This document shows positions 26,446 through 34,234 of a stretch of 64,000 nucleotides of DNA, in pieces. The DNA comes from Pontibacter amylolyticus. Its GTDB lineage: Bacteria > Bacteroidota > Bacteroidia > Cytophagales > Hymenobacteraceae. A model generated the notes under the pieces. The model was not told where the DNA came from. It saw only the letters and a list, made by a program, of their open reading frames with translations, and searched no databases. The translations under genes and the position numbers were made by a program. Every line of letters begins with the position of its first letter. Positions within the stretch are counted from its first letter, which is position 1. Location: positions 282,326 to 346,325 of the forward strand of contig NZ_BMFP01000005.1 of NCBI RefSeq assembly GCF_014638845.1, given 5' to 3'.

Positions 26446-26905
26446 AAAGTTCGAAAGTTAAAAAGGTAGAAAGTTAATTGCATTTCTTTTTGATAGCGTT
26501 TTTGCGGGCTATAGTAAGTATAGCGGTAAGCTCTGCAGCTTCTTGGTGCAGCTGCACTAAACGGCTGGCTGGAACTATACCTGCCTCCTCCAGCATTTCA
26601 AGCCAAAACTGAGTTTCGTCAGCTTCCTCAAGCACAACATTAATTTTTGAGGCAAACTCGGCAGCTGACCTCGCGCGGCAAGCTGCTCTGTAATTAGCAG
26701 CGACTGACGTAGCCGACCGTAAGGCTTGCTTCCCTATTACACGGGCTTCCTCTGTTCTCGGTAATGCTTGGAATACTCGAATTACACGCAGTCCAAAATC
26801 CTTTGTGCGCTTCTTCATCCTCTCAGCAAACGCATAATTGCTTTCTTTTTCCATGCCCTTTATTTTAACTTTCTACCTTTTCAACTTCCCACCTTTCTAA
26901 CTTAT
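26437..26905. mobile_element. Candidate mobile unit: four-helix-bundle gene framed by 40-bp inverted repeats
   Basis: Left arm 26437-26479 and right arm 26863-26905 are near-perfect inverted repeats: by direct alignment 36 of 40 central positions agree. Core blocks are TAAGTTAGAAAG and AAAAGGTAGAAAGTTAA. The arms enclose only the four-helix-bundle gene and contain the stop codons of ywbE on one side and radC on the other. No target-site duplication is obvious and no transposase is encoded. Confidence 0.55.
26474..26854 (-). CDS. Four-helix-bundle protein (S23/IVP family)
   Basis: A 126-residue all-helical protein of the family first seen as the product of intervening sequences in 23S rRNA and related to the Avd accessory protein of diversity-generating retroelements. 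Family blocks are visible: ALRSATSVAANYRAACRARS and EADETQFWLEML. Molecular role is unknown outside retroelements. No reverse transcriptase or variable repeat lies nearby, so this is not a retroelement here. It is enclosed by 40-bp inverted repeats. Confidence 0.85.
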   Translation of the reverse strand: MEKESNYAFAERMKKRTKDFGLRVIRVFQALPRTEEARVIGKQALRSATSVAANYRAACRARSAAEFASKINVVLEEADETQFWLEMLEEAGIVPASRLVQLHQEAAELTAILTIARKNAIKKKCN

Positions 26906-27627
26906 AAAAGCCCTTCGTCAGCAAAGCTGTAGTAATCGCTATCAGTAAAGATGATGTGATCTAGTATAGGCAGATCCAGAAACTGTCCGGCTTCTTTCAT
27001 TTTTTTAGTGAGGGCGATGTCGGCGGCGCTGGGCTTCGTGTTGCCGCTGGGGTGGTTGTGTACCAAAATAATAGAGCTTGCCAGCTGCTCAATGGCTTTC
27101 TTGAAGATCATTTTCGGATCGGCCACCGTGCCGGCCACTCCTCCGCTGCTGATGCTCTCCTTCTTCATTACCACATTGGCGCGGTTCAGCAAAATTACCC
27201 AGAACTCTTCGTGCGGCAGGTCCAGCAGTTGGGGCTTGATGTAGTTGTAAATGTCGGTGGAGCAGGTGATGCGGGTTTTGGCGGCGGCAGCAGTTTCCTT
27301 TCGGCGACGGCCCAGTTCCAGCGCACTCACAATCGAGATGGCCTTGGCCTCGCCTATACCTGGATGCTTTGTCAGGTCTTTTACAGACAGCCTCGCCAGC
27401 TCATTCAAATCGTTTCCTACGGCAGCTAAAATGATCTTGCCGACATCCACTGCCGTTAGTTTGGTCGTGCCAGAGCCAATCAGGATGGCAATCAGCTCCG
27501 CGTCGCTTAGAGCGGACTTGCCTTTGAGCAGGAGCTTTTCGCGCGGACGGTCTTCTTCGGCCCAGGTCTTGATGTTGAGGTTGGCGGTATCGTATGCCAA
27601 AAGTGCAGACGTAGCTTCTTGTTTCAC
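26902..27627 (-). CDS. radC: RadC family protein (JAB/MPN metalloprotease-like)
   Basis: A 241-residue RadC with an N-terminal UPF0758/HhH region (HPGIGEAKAISI) and a C-terminal JAB domain. The zinc motif is HNHPSGNTKPSAAD, with an upstream Glu in the PHEEFWV block. The old link of RadC to DNA repair is doubtful, and no function is firmly assigned. Its TAA stop lies within the right inverted repeat of the four-helix-bundle unit. It ends EGLL, the normal ending of Bacteroidota RadC, so it does not look truncated. Confidence 0.92.
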   Translation of the reverse strand: MKQEATSALLAYDTANLNIKTWAEEDRPREKLLLKGKSALSDAELIAILIGSGTTKLTAVDVGKIILAAVGNDLNELARLSVKDLTKHPGIGEAKAISIVSALELGRRRKETAAAAKTRITCSTDIYNYIKPQLLDLPHEEFWVILLNRANVVMKKESISSGGVAGTVADPKMIFKKAIEQLASSIILVHNHPSGNTKPSAADIALTKKMKEAGQFLDLPILDHIIFTDSDYYSFADEGLL

Positions 27628-27791
27628 TGCGGTACAGATTTTGTTAGGTATAAGATTGTTAAGTGAATCTGTTTAAACTAAAAATAGTTCATGAAACAGG
27701 GGCCGTTTGCCTGCATTTTTTATAGTAACATACAATTTTTTAAAACCTGAAGCTGCCATCGGCTGTTCTGATGCAGCACCAACCATATACC

Positions 27792-29027
27792 ATGCAACGA
27801 TACTTTTCGATCGGAATAGTAATTTTCATCCTGTTCCTGGTGGACCTTTATGTCTTCCAGGCCGTTAAAACCGTCACCCAAAGCCTTTCCGCCAGCACCC
27901 AGCGCATTATCTATATGTTGTACTGGGCTGTGTTTGCCATCACAGTTATCACCTTCGCGATCGCCTCGTTCACGCGCGGCACACCGCCGGATACTTACAA
28001 AACATACCTGGCCAGCACGCTCTTCATCATTTTCGCCTCCAAACTGGTTGTGGTGCTTTTCCTTTTTGTGGATGACACCCTGCGACTGGGCAAAATGGTG
28101 TTCAACAATGTGAATAGTGGCGAGATGACTTTCGACCCATCGCGTAACAAGTTCCTCAGCCAAATGGGACTGATGGTGGCGGCAGTGCCTTTTTCAGCGT
28201 TCATTTACGGCATGGTGAAAGGCGCCTACGACTACCGCGTAAAACGCGTTACACTGCGCTTTCCGAACCTGCCAGCAGCTTTCGAGGGCTTTAAGATGCT
28301 GCAGATCTCTGACCTGCACACGGGTAGCTTTACTTCCACAGAGCCTTTGAAAGAGGCTGTCAACCTTATCAACAAACAGGAAGCCGACCTCGTGTTCTTC
28401 ACCGGCGATCTTGTCAACAACGTGGCCAAAGAACTGATGCCACATGTGGATACGCTGAAGGAAATCCGGGCAAAGCAGGGCGTGTTTTCAGTGCTAGGCA
28501 ATCACGACTACGGCGACTACGCAAACTGGGATAGCCGCGAGGCAAAGACACGGAACCTGCAGACCTTAATAGACACGCAGCGCAGCATGGGCTGGGACGT
28601 GTTGCTGAACGAGAACCGCCGCATCGAAAAAGACGGTGAGCACATCGCTGTGCTGGGCGTGGAGAACTGGGGCAACCGGGCGGGTTTCCCGAAGTACGGC
28701 GACCTGAACAAGGCCTATACCGGAGCAGAAGACAGCCCGTTTAAGGTGCTGCTGTCGCACGACCCTTCGCACTGGGACGGCGAGATCAACCAGAAGTTTA
28801 ACGACATCGACCTCACGCTGTCGGGCCATACCCACGGCATGCAGTTCGGGGTGAACATACCTGGGCTGAAGTGGAGCCCGGTGCAGTATGTGTACGAGCA
28901 GTGGGCTGGCCTTTACAAACGTGGCAGGCAGCACCTGTACGTCAACACTGGCCTGGGCTTTATCGGCTACCCGGGTCGCGTGGGCTTCCTTCCCGAAATC
29001 ACCGTGTTCGAGTTGAGAAAAGCTTAA
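27792..29027 (+). CDS. Membrane-anchored metallophosphoesterase
   Basis: A 411-residue protein from the ATG before QRYFSIGIV. Four or so hydrophobic segments lie in the first 150 residues. A calcineurin-like phosphoesterase domain follows, with all metal motifs: ISDLHTGS, FFTGDLVNN, LGNHDYGDY, LLSHDPSHW and LSGHTHGMQFG. The layout matches YaeI/YkuE-type enzymes, some of which act on lipid headgroups such as UDP-diacylglucosamine. The substrate here is unknown. A perfect 14-bp hairpin follows the stop. Confidence 0.88.
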   Translation: MQRYFSIGIVIFILFLVDLYVFQAVKTVTQSLSASTQRIIYMLYWAVFAITVITFAIASFTRGTPPDTYKTYLASTLFIIFASKLVVVLFLFVDDTLRLGKMVFNNVNSGEMTFDPSRNKFLSQMGLMVAAVPFSAFIYGMVKGAYDYRVKRVTLRFPNLPAAFEGFKMLQISDLHTGSFTSTEPLKEAVNLINKQEADLVFFTGDLVNNVAKELMPHVDTLKEIRAKQGVFSVLGNHDYGDYANWDSREAKTRNLQTLIDTQRSMGWDVLLNENRRIEKDGEHIAVLGVENWGNRAGFPKYGDLNKAYTGAEDSPFKVLLSHDPSHWDGEINQKFNDIDLTLSGHTHGMQFGVNIPGLKWSPVQYVYEQWAGLYKRGRQHLYVNTGLGFIGYPGRVGFLPEITVFELRKA

Positions 29028-29050
29028 GCGTATACCTTGGTTCATTATAA

Positions 29051-29082
29051 GCAGAGCGCCGGCCAAATGGCCGGCGCTCTGC
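29051..29082 (+). terminator. Terminator hairpin after the metallophosphoesterase gene
   Basis: Perfect 14-bp stem GCAGAGCGCCGGCC / GGCCGGCGCTCTGC with an AAAT loop. Only a short T tract (TTT) follows. Confidence 0.65.
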
Positions 29083-29298
29083 TTTCGGGGCTATACCTTC
29101 CTATATATTTTGTCATATTCAACCCTTTCATCACCTGATAAATCTTGCGTGTATTATTTAAATTTTTAAAATCGCCCGACAACGCAATTTAGCCTATAAG
29201 AGCTCATGAATAGCATTATTAACGCTCCTACGGCACATATAACAGTACCTGCTACATGAACTTATCATTGCTTTCATCGTAAAAACATTAGCACAGAC

Positions 29299-29306
29299 TA
29301 TATTTG
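29299..29306 (+). promoter_or_regulatory. -7 promoter box of the N/Q-rich lipoprotein gene
   Basis: TATATTTG, matching TAnnTTTG, 61 bp upstream of the start. No clear -33 element at the usual spacing. Confidence 0.45.
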
Positions 29307-29367
29307 TTTTATACTATTTTCAGCAAACAGACTGTGATTTGAATTTTTAACTTAGAGTATTTAAAAG

Positions 29368-30123
29368 ATGAAAAAGGTATTTTATTCCATAGCTATAGTG
29401 AGTGCCATGATGTTTGCTTCCTGTTCCGAGGACAGGGGCAAAACGTATGAAACGGCGGATGCCAATAATGACGAAAACGTAAACCAAAGCCATATCCGAG
29501 GCAGTGAGACGGCCATGGGCAACACATCGGACATGTCGAACTCCGGTGACATGGCAGCAAATTCGGATGTCGCCTGGCGCAGTAATGCAACGCGTATTGC
29601 CGGCCAGATGGCGACAGACATGCGCCTGGACACCGCTACCCAAAACCGCGTGGAACAGGTGCTGTATGAACGGGAGCGTCGCCTGAGTGAGCTCCAGTTC
29701 AACTACAACGAAACCAACCGCATGGGTGGACAGGTAGCCGAAGACGTGGACAATATGGCTACTACCGAGAAAAAACGCTACGACAAGGATGGTGGCACGA
29801 TGACCGACACACGCGGCAACATGAACACAAACACACAAAACAACACGACGACCGCATCAAATCTGGATACACAGCGTGAACAGATCATGGAGGAAACCGA
29901 TCGTGAGCTGCAGTCGATCTTGAGCAAAGAGCAGTACCGTCAGTACCAGGAAAAGCGTGCCAACTACTGGGGCATGAGTAACGACGGCACTAACCAGCTC
30001 GATAACTCGGGAACGAACCAGAACCAGATGAATAATAACAGCCAGATGAACAACTCCGGGACGAATCAAAACCAGCCCGGCACCACTACTGGCTCCGGGA
30101 ACAACATGAACAGAAACCAATAG
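29368..30123 (+). CDS. Lipoprotein with a helical domain and N/Q-rich repeat tail
   Basis: A 251-residue predicted lipoprotein (lipobox FASC at about 19). The middle has two helical segments, ATQNRVEQVLYERERRLSEL and QREQIMEETDRELQSILSKE, which resemble the paired helices of Spy/CpxP-like periplasmic proteins. The tail after residue 205 is low complexity with repeated GTNQ and MNN units. The function is unknown; a periplasmic or surface stress role is a guess. The gene has its own promoter and a terminator at 30148-30180. Confidence 0.7.
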   Translation: MKKVFYSIAIVSAMMFASCSEDRGKTYETADANNDENVNQSHIRGSETAMGNTSDMSNSGDMAANSDVAWRSNATRIAGQMATDMRLDTATQNRVEQVLYERERRLSELQFNYNETNRMGGQVAEDVDNMATTEKKRYDKDGGTMTDTRGNMNTNTQNNTTTASNLDTQREQIMEETDRELQSILSKEQYRQYQEKRANYWGMSNDGTNQLDNSGTNQNQMNNNSQMNNSGTNQNQPGTTTGSGNNMNRNQ

Positions 30124-30147
30124 ATTTTATTAACGTATAACCAGTTT

Positions 30148-30180
30148 GAAAGCCCGTAGCGCCCGTAGCTATGGGCTTTC
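30148..30180 (+). terminator. Terminator hairpin after the N/Q-rich lipoprotein gene
   Basis: GAAAGCCCGTAGC / GCTATGGGCTTTC, 13 bp with one G-T pair, 7-nt loop. T tract is weak (GCTATTT). Confidence 0.6.
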
Positions 30181-30328
30181 GCTATTTAAGCCTGTTTTCT
30201 GCTAAATTTTTGTAATTTAGCATCATGCCGCGCTGCCGTTATTTATTTTGGCACAGGTATACTTTTAAGCCTTTTCCGGCGTATTGACATTAACCCTTTG
30301 CCACTGCCGAGGTGGCCTCTGCTGTAAC

Positions 30329-30976
30329 ATGCCCCTACACCCGCTGCGACTTCTTCTTCTTTCTGCCCTGTTACTGGTGATCACGCTGCCGGCCCTGGCA
30401 CAGCGCAATATCCGCGTGAGCGGGACTATCTTCGAGTCCGACAAAACGACCCCTATACCTGGCGCGGGCGTCATCCGTTTTGGCACCACCCAGGGCGTCA
30501 TCTCCGACGAAGAGGGCAAGTTCCTGATCGATATCGACCAGAGCGACACGCTGCTGATCCGGGCTGTTGGTTTCAAGCCCATGCTATACCTGCCCCGCAA
30601 CCTGCCTGTCTCTGAAATTCGCGTCAACATTGTGCTGCAGCCGGATAACGTCCTGCTGGGCGAGGTCGAAATCACCAGCCGACCCTCTGAGGAAATGATA
30701 CAGCGCGCGCTGCGCAACATGAAAAAAGAAGAGCCGGAGTATGTGAAGCGCAAAGGCTACCGGCCTGAACTGGAGCCCGGTCCTCCGCCACCTCCTGCCG
30801 CCCCCACCCCGCTTAACCCTATTTCGCTGCTCTACGACATGTTTTCCAAAGAAGGGAAGCAGAACCAGAAACTGCAGCAACTCCTCCTGATCCAGGAACT
30901 CAAGCGCCGCATAGAAGAGAAAGAGAAGTATAACAGCCTCTTTAAGGACAATACCGGCTATGAAATAGAGCGCTAA
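30329..30976 (+). CDS. Carboxypeptidase-regulatory-like domain protein
   Basis: Starts at the ATG before PLHPLRLLLLSALLL, giving a signal peptide ending ALAQ and 215 residues. The CarboxypepD_reg-like domain covers about 25-115 (VSGTIFESDKTTPIPGAGV, SDEEGKFLIDI, GFKPML). A Pro-rich stretch (GPPPPPAAPTP) then links to a charged helical tail. The domain is the usual N-terminal module of SusC-like receptors, but no barrel follows. It is probably periplasmic. Role unknown. Confidence 0.8.
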   Translation: MPLHPLRLLLLSALLLVITLPALAQRNIRVSGTIFESDKTTPIPGAGVIRFGTTQGVISDEEGKFLIDIDQSDTLLIRAVGFKPMLYLPRNLPVSEIRVNIVLQPDNVLLGEVEITSRPSEEMIQRALRNMKKEEPEYVKRKGYRPELEPGPPPPPAAPTPLNPISLLYDMFSKEGKQNQKLQQLLLIQELKRRIEEKEKYNSLFKDNTGYEIER

Positions 30977-31033
30977 CATGTGCTTTTCTGAAATCTGATT
31001 TTCGCCAAAACAATCTGCCCATGCGTAGGTTAG

Positions 31034-31047
31034 GGTATAGCTATACC
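31034..31047. promoter_or_regulatory. 14-bp palindrome just upstream of uvsE
   Basis: GGTATAGCTATACC is a perfect palindrome formed by two head-to-head copies of the window-wide motif, ending 10 bp before the uvsE ATG, with another TATACC in between. It could be an operator or simply a motif cluster. Confidence 0.35.
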
Positions 31048-31057
31048 TTTATACCTT

Positions 31058-31951
31058 ATGAAGATCGGATATCCCTGCATCAACCAGACACTGGACTGTT
31101 CCTCCTCCCGCACTTTTAGACTAGCCTCCTACTCAGAGGAACGCCTGATACAAACGGTAGAGCAGAACCTGAGCTGCTTGCGCCGCATCCTGGAGTTCAA
31201 CGTGGAAAATGGACTGCATTTCTTCCGGCTCACGTCCGATCTGGTGCCTTTCGCATCGCACCCTGTCAACACCTACAACTGGCAAGAGCATTTTAAACTG
31301 ACCCTGCGTCGGCTCGGTGATTACATCAGGCGCCACAACCTGCGCATTTCCATGCACCCCGATCAGTTCGTGGTGCTCAATTCCCCCAACCCCCAAACGG
31401 TGCAGAACAGCATCGCCGAGCTCGTCTACCAGGGCAGTATCCTCGACCTGATGGGCCTTGACACCACAGCCAAGCTGCAGATACACGGTGGCGGCGCCTA
31501 TGGTGATAAGGAGTCTGCTCTCCACCGCTTTGCAGAGGTATACCATACTATGTTGCCTGAGGAGGTAAAAGTCCGCCTCTGCGTTGAGAACGACGACCGC
31601 ACCTACAGCCTCACCGACTGCCTGGTGCTGCACGAGCTCACGGGCATGCCAATCATTTTCGACAACCTGCACCACGAGTGTGTGAACAACGGAGAACCCA
31701 TGCGCGAGGCGGTGCTATTGGCAGCCCAGACCTGGCAACCTGAGCGCGATGGCATCCTGATGGTGGACTACAGCGCCCAATCGCCCGGCGAGCGCAAGGG
31801 CAAGCACGTGCAAAGTATCGGTGAACAAGCTTTTCACGATTTCCTGGTAGAGACTGAGGGCATCGACATGGATATTATGCTGGAGATAAAAGACAAGGAA
31901 GCTAGTGCCCATAAGGCAGTGGCGGTGGCGAAGGAACTTGGCAGAATATAG
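31058..31951 (+). CDS. uvsE: UV DNA damage endonuclease
   Basis: UVDE-type endonuclease that nicks DNA 5' of UV photoproducts, an alternative to nucleotide excision repair. The TIM-barrel metal-binding blocks are visible: the N-terminal IGYPCINQTL, SMHPDQFVVLNSPN, LQIHGGGAYGDK, LCVENDDRTY, FDNLHHECVN, and the C-terminal MLEIKDKE. At 297 residues it has the bacterial length. It is convergent with DUF4112, whose stop is 7 bp away, and has a palindrome at its start. Confidence 0.95.
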   Translation: MKIGYPCINQTLDCSSSRTFRLASYSEERLIQTVEQNLSCLRRILEFNVENGLHFFRLTSDLVPFASHPVNTYNWQEHFKLTLRRLGDYIRRHNLRISMHPDQFVVLNSPNPQTVQNSIAELVYQGSILDLMGLDTTAKLQIHGGGAYGDKESALHRFAEVYHTMLPEEVKVRLCVENDDRTYSLTDCLVLHELTGMPIIFDNLHHECVNNGEPMREAVLLAAQTWQPERDGILMVDYSAQSPGERKGKHVQSIGEQAFHDFLVETEGIDMDIMLEIKDKEASAHKAVAVAKELGRI

Positions 31952-31957
31952 GCCGTT

Positions 31958-32455
31958 CTAGAACCAGCCCTGCACCAGTTGATAGGCAAGGGCCAGCAAC
32001 TCCCACAGAGCCCATAGCAGCAGAATGCCTATGACGATGATGCCGATGATAACGCCAATGATGATTTTTTTGCCGCTACCCTGATACTTGCCTTCTTCGT
32101 AGTGCGCCCTGAGCATGCGGACATTGCGCTCGTTCGCTTTAAAGGCAAAGTCAAAGATATTGCCGAGGATGGGGATGCTGCCGAACAGAGTGTCCAGTGC
32201 TATGTTGAGCAGCATCAGCGTCACCATCTTGCCGCTCGCTCCGTGGCGGGCCATGGTCAGGATCAGCATGGCCGACACACCAAACGAGGCCAGGTCACCC
32301 ACCACCGGAAAAAGGCCAAGAATAGGGTCCATCCCGAAGCGCCAGTTGGTGCCCGGCAAGCGGAACTGGTTATCCATTAAATGGGTAACGCGGTCAACCC
32401 ATTTCAGGCTTTCAGTGCGGGGGGTGCGGGTATAGTGTGTGTTTGCCGTTTCCAT
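31958..32455 (-). CDS. DUF4112 membrane protein
   Basis: A 165-residue protein matching DUF4112: LDNQFRLPGTNWRFGMDPILGL-like block (here MDNQFRLPGTNWRFG) and FPVVGDLASFGVSAML, SIPILGNIFDFAFKANERN. It has about three hydrophobic segments, the last one strongly so (GVIIGIIVIGILLLWALWEL). Unknown function, probably inner membrane. It is convergent with uvsE with almost no spacer. Confidence 0.85.
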   Translation of the reverse strand: METANTHYTRTPRTESLKWVDRVTHLMDNQFRLPGTNWRFGMDPILGLFPVVGDLASFGVSAMLILTMARHGASGKMVTLMLLNIALDTLFGSIPILGNIFDFAFKANERNVRMLRAHYEEGKYQGSGKKIIIGVIIGIIVIGILLLWALWELLALAYQLVQGWF

Positions 32456-32513
32456 AGCTGCCTATACGCAACATGCAAACAAAAGTAGTAAACCCATCAG
32501 CGAGGACATCGAA

Positions 32514-32741
32514 CTACCAGTCAGCAGTTCTGCGCTTGGCCACCCTGTTGTTTCTGGGGGTGTAGGATGATTTTGACTTCCACTTTTTGTGCACTCTGTC
32601 CGGCTTTCCTTTCACATAGCGCATGCTGCTGTAATCGTCCACAACAATGGCATGGCTGCTGCGGCTGAAAGAAGAGCACGAGGAAAGGGTTGCCAGGGTG
32701 CTTACCAGCACGATGAGTAGGGTAAATCTCAAAAGGACCAT
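32514..32741 (-). CDS. Small basic lipoprotein
   Basis: A 75-residue predicted lipoprotein: hydrophobic leader LLRFTLLIVLVSTLATLSSC then a short basic tail (HKKWKSKSSYTPRNNRVAKRR). Not recognised. Its basic, low-complexity mature part resembles that of the larger lipoprotein encoded at 33304-33696. It starts 58 bp upstream of DUF4112 on the same strand. Confidence 0.55.
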   Translation of the reverse strand: MVLLRFTLLIVLVSTLATLSSCSSFSRSSHAIVVDDYSSMRYVKGKPDRVHKKWKSKSSYTPRNNRVAKRRTADW

Positions 32742-32837
32742 AAGATTCTGAGTATTTGGTTAATATCGAGTATTAAATATAAGATATATACCTATATACT
32801 GCAAAAATTGTTCAGTTTATACATCGATTTATACCAA

Positions 32838-32893
32838 AAAAAAGCGAGACTACCATTCGCAGAGCAGGTCTCCGAATAATGGTCTCGCTTTTT
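32838..32893. terminator. Terminator-like hairpin without an adjacent gene end
   Basis: Arms AAAAAGCGAGAC...ATTCG and CGAATAATGGTCTCGCTTTTT pair over about 20 bp with two mismatches and end in a T run. It faces away from any gene end on the plus strand. On the minus strand it lies upstream of the 32514-32741 gene. Confidence 0.5.
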
Positions 32894-33233
32894 ACTTAGA
32901 GCGAGCCAGTGAGCTGGCTTCAGATTTAGCACTGCCTTGACGCAGTAGGTCGTCTTCAGGTACCTTTTAATTGTTTGGTGGCGGTCAGCCTAAGGTACAG
33001 AGCAATTTTTTTAGGCAAGTTCTCAATTAAGAGCTTCCGAATATAAAGTTTGTAGTTCATCGCCTGGAAACGGCACAAGCAGCCATACCTTACACAGCGC
33101 TGTATTGGATATGGCATAAAAATAGCCTTTTACATTTCATAACACAGGATATTTATACCTGGAAAGGTTTTCTATATACAAAACAGGCTATTATCACGAC
33201 CAAGCTTCAATGGCAAGCGTGCGCCGCCTGCCA

Positions 33234-33266
33234 CAAAAAAAGGCGGGTCCTTTTAAGAACCCGCCT
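33234..33266 (-). terminator. Terminator of the Gly/Lys/Asn-rich lipoprotein gene
   Basis: On the minus strand AGGCGGGT / ACCCGCCT with a 10-nt loop is followed by seven T. It lies 38 bp past the stop of the 33304-33696 gene. Confidence 0.75.
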
Positions 33267-33303
33267 ATACCTGGTGTTGCACTAAGCCAAAGGAACGAAC
33301 TAT

Positions 33304-33696
33304 CTATTTCTTGCCGCCCTTTCCGTTGCCGTGCTTTCCATTATTGCCTTTGCCCTGGTTGCCTTTTCCTTTGCCCCCATTGTGGTGATTGCCATGCCCC
33401 GGTTTGCCCTTGGGTGCAGCCTGTTTCACAGTCGTGTTGTTATTATTCACAATGATAACGGTGTTGCCGCCTTTTCCCTGCTTGTGCTTGGTATGGCCTG
33501 GGTTGGTGGTGCGTGGGTGGTGGGGGTTGTTCGTATTCTTGGTCCAGCCTTTTTTGTAGCCCTTGTGGTGCCCGGCTTTGCTGTCTTTGATGATTACTAC
33601 CTGGCCGGTATTGCTGTTTTTCTTGCGGGAAGTGGTGCATGAAGCCATTGTGGCGACAGATAGTACAACCAGGAGTAGGAGTCTAAGGCGTTGCAT
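33304..33696 (-). CDS. Gly/Lys/His/Asn-rich basic lipoprotein
   Basis: A 130-residue predicted lipoprotein: leader RLLLLVVLSVATMASC, then a mature region of low complexity made of HKGYKKGW, HHPRTTNPGHTKHK, VIIVNNNNTT and a GKGN-type repeat tail. It is strongly positively charged. No domain is recognised. Such proteins may bind anionic surface polymers, which is a guess. It has its own -7 promoter box (33745-33752) and a strong terminator. Confidence 0.6.
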   Translation of the reverse strand: MQRLRLLLLVVLSVATMASCTTSRKKNSNTGQVVIIKDSKAGHHKGYKKGWTKNTNNPHHPRTTNPGHTKHKQGKGGNTVIIVNNNNTTVKQAAPKGKPGHGNHHNGGKGKGNQGKGNNGKHGNGKGGKK

Positions 33697-33744
33697 AGAA
33701 TGTTCGTTTTATGATTGTGAGAGATAGAGCCTGTTTGGCAGGCA

Positions 33745-33752
33745 CAAATGTA
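33745..33752 (-). promoter_or_regulatory. -7 promoter box of the basic lipoprotein gene
   Basis: Reads TACATTTG on the minus strand, 49 bp upstream of the ATG, matching TAnnTTTG. A small GCCTG/CAGGC hairpin lies just downstream in the leader. Confidence 0.45.
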
Positions 33753-33941
33753 TGTAATCACTGGCATACCCTGATATGCTCGCGACCGTATTTAGTGCAA
33801 TTATTTGAAAAACTTAAAAACCATGGCATCTGTCCTATAAAAAATTATTTTACTGCTTTGGAAGCCGGGCCTCAACTAAGCCGATCGTGCCTGCGTAATA
33901 ACCCATGTGCCAACTTCCTGGCACAATAAACTTGAGAAGCT

Positions 33942-34094
33942 ATGCTGAACAGACTATACGGGGTGCTGCTGCTGACCCTGCTCATTCTCGCCTTAGTTTC
34001 ATCCTGCGAAAACAACAAGGCGCAAGCTGTAGACACACCGGAAGCCACTACAACCGTGGCTGTAGAAACAACAACCTTGCCAAATACTATATAG
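33942..34094 (+). CDS. Very small Thr-rich lipoprotein
   Basis: A 50-residue frame starting MLNRLYGVLLLTLLILALVS with lipobox VSSC at residue 22. The mature part is only 29 residues and Thr/Glu/Ala-rich (EATTTVAVETTTLP). Not recognised. The clear lipoprotein signal, and a strong bidirectional terminator about 80 bp downstream, support it as a real gene. Confidence 0.5.
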   Translation: MLNRLYGVLLLTLLILALVSSCENNKAQAVDTPEATTTVAVETTTLPNTI

Positions 34095-34173
34095 TAAAGG
34101 GCTATACCTGCCCTTTATTTGTGTGCCCGCCTCCTTCCTGGCTGGAGCTTACATCAGCATGCCTATACCCTCT

Positions 34174-34218
34174 AAAACAGCGACAGGAGCCCACATAAAA
34201 GGCTCCTGTCGCTGTTTT
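34174..34218. terminator. Strong bidirectional terminator
   Basis: Perfect 18-bp stem AAAACAGCGACAGGAGCC / GGCTCCTGTCGCTGTTTT with a 9-nt loop. It lies between the small lipoprotein (+) and the sugar transporter (-). Confidence 0.85.
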
Positions 34219-34234
34219 AATATAGTGCAGAATT

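Larger units (their letters stand above)
29028..29367. other. 340-bp intergenic region
   Basis: Holds the phosphoesterase terminator (29051-29082), an AT-rich stretch without an open frame, and a -7 promoter box (29299-29306) for the next gene. Nothing else is recognised. Confidence 0.6.
32742..33303. other. 562-bp intergenic region with an orphan hairpin
   Basis: Contains a terminator-like hairpin (32838-32893), smaller hairpins near 32905 (AGCCAG/CTGGCT) and several TATACC motifs. It ends with the terminator of the next minus-strand gene. No convincing open frame. A small RNA is possible. Confidence 0.5.

Noticed and set aside
26474..26854. Diversity-generating retroelement (because of the Avd-like four-helix-bundle protein)
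   Set aside because: No reverse transcriptase, template/variable repeat pair or C-type lectin target is present nearby.
33210..33455. 81-codon plus-strand frame across the terminator and the basic lipoprotein gene
   Set aside because: It runs through an intrinsic terminator and is antisense to a clear lipoprotein gene.
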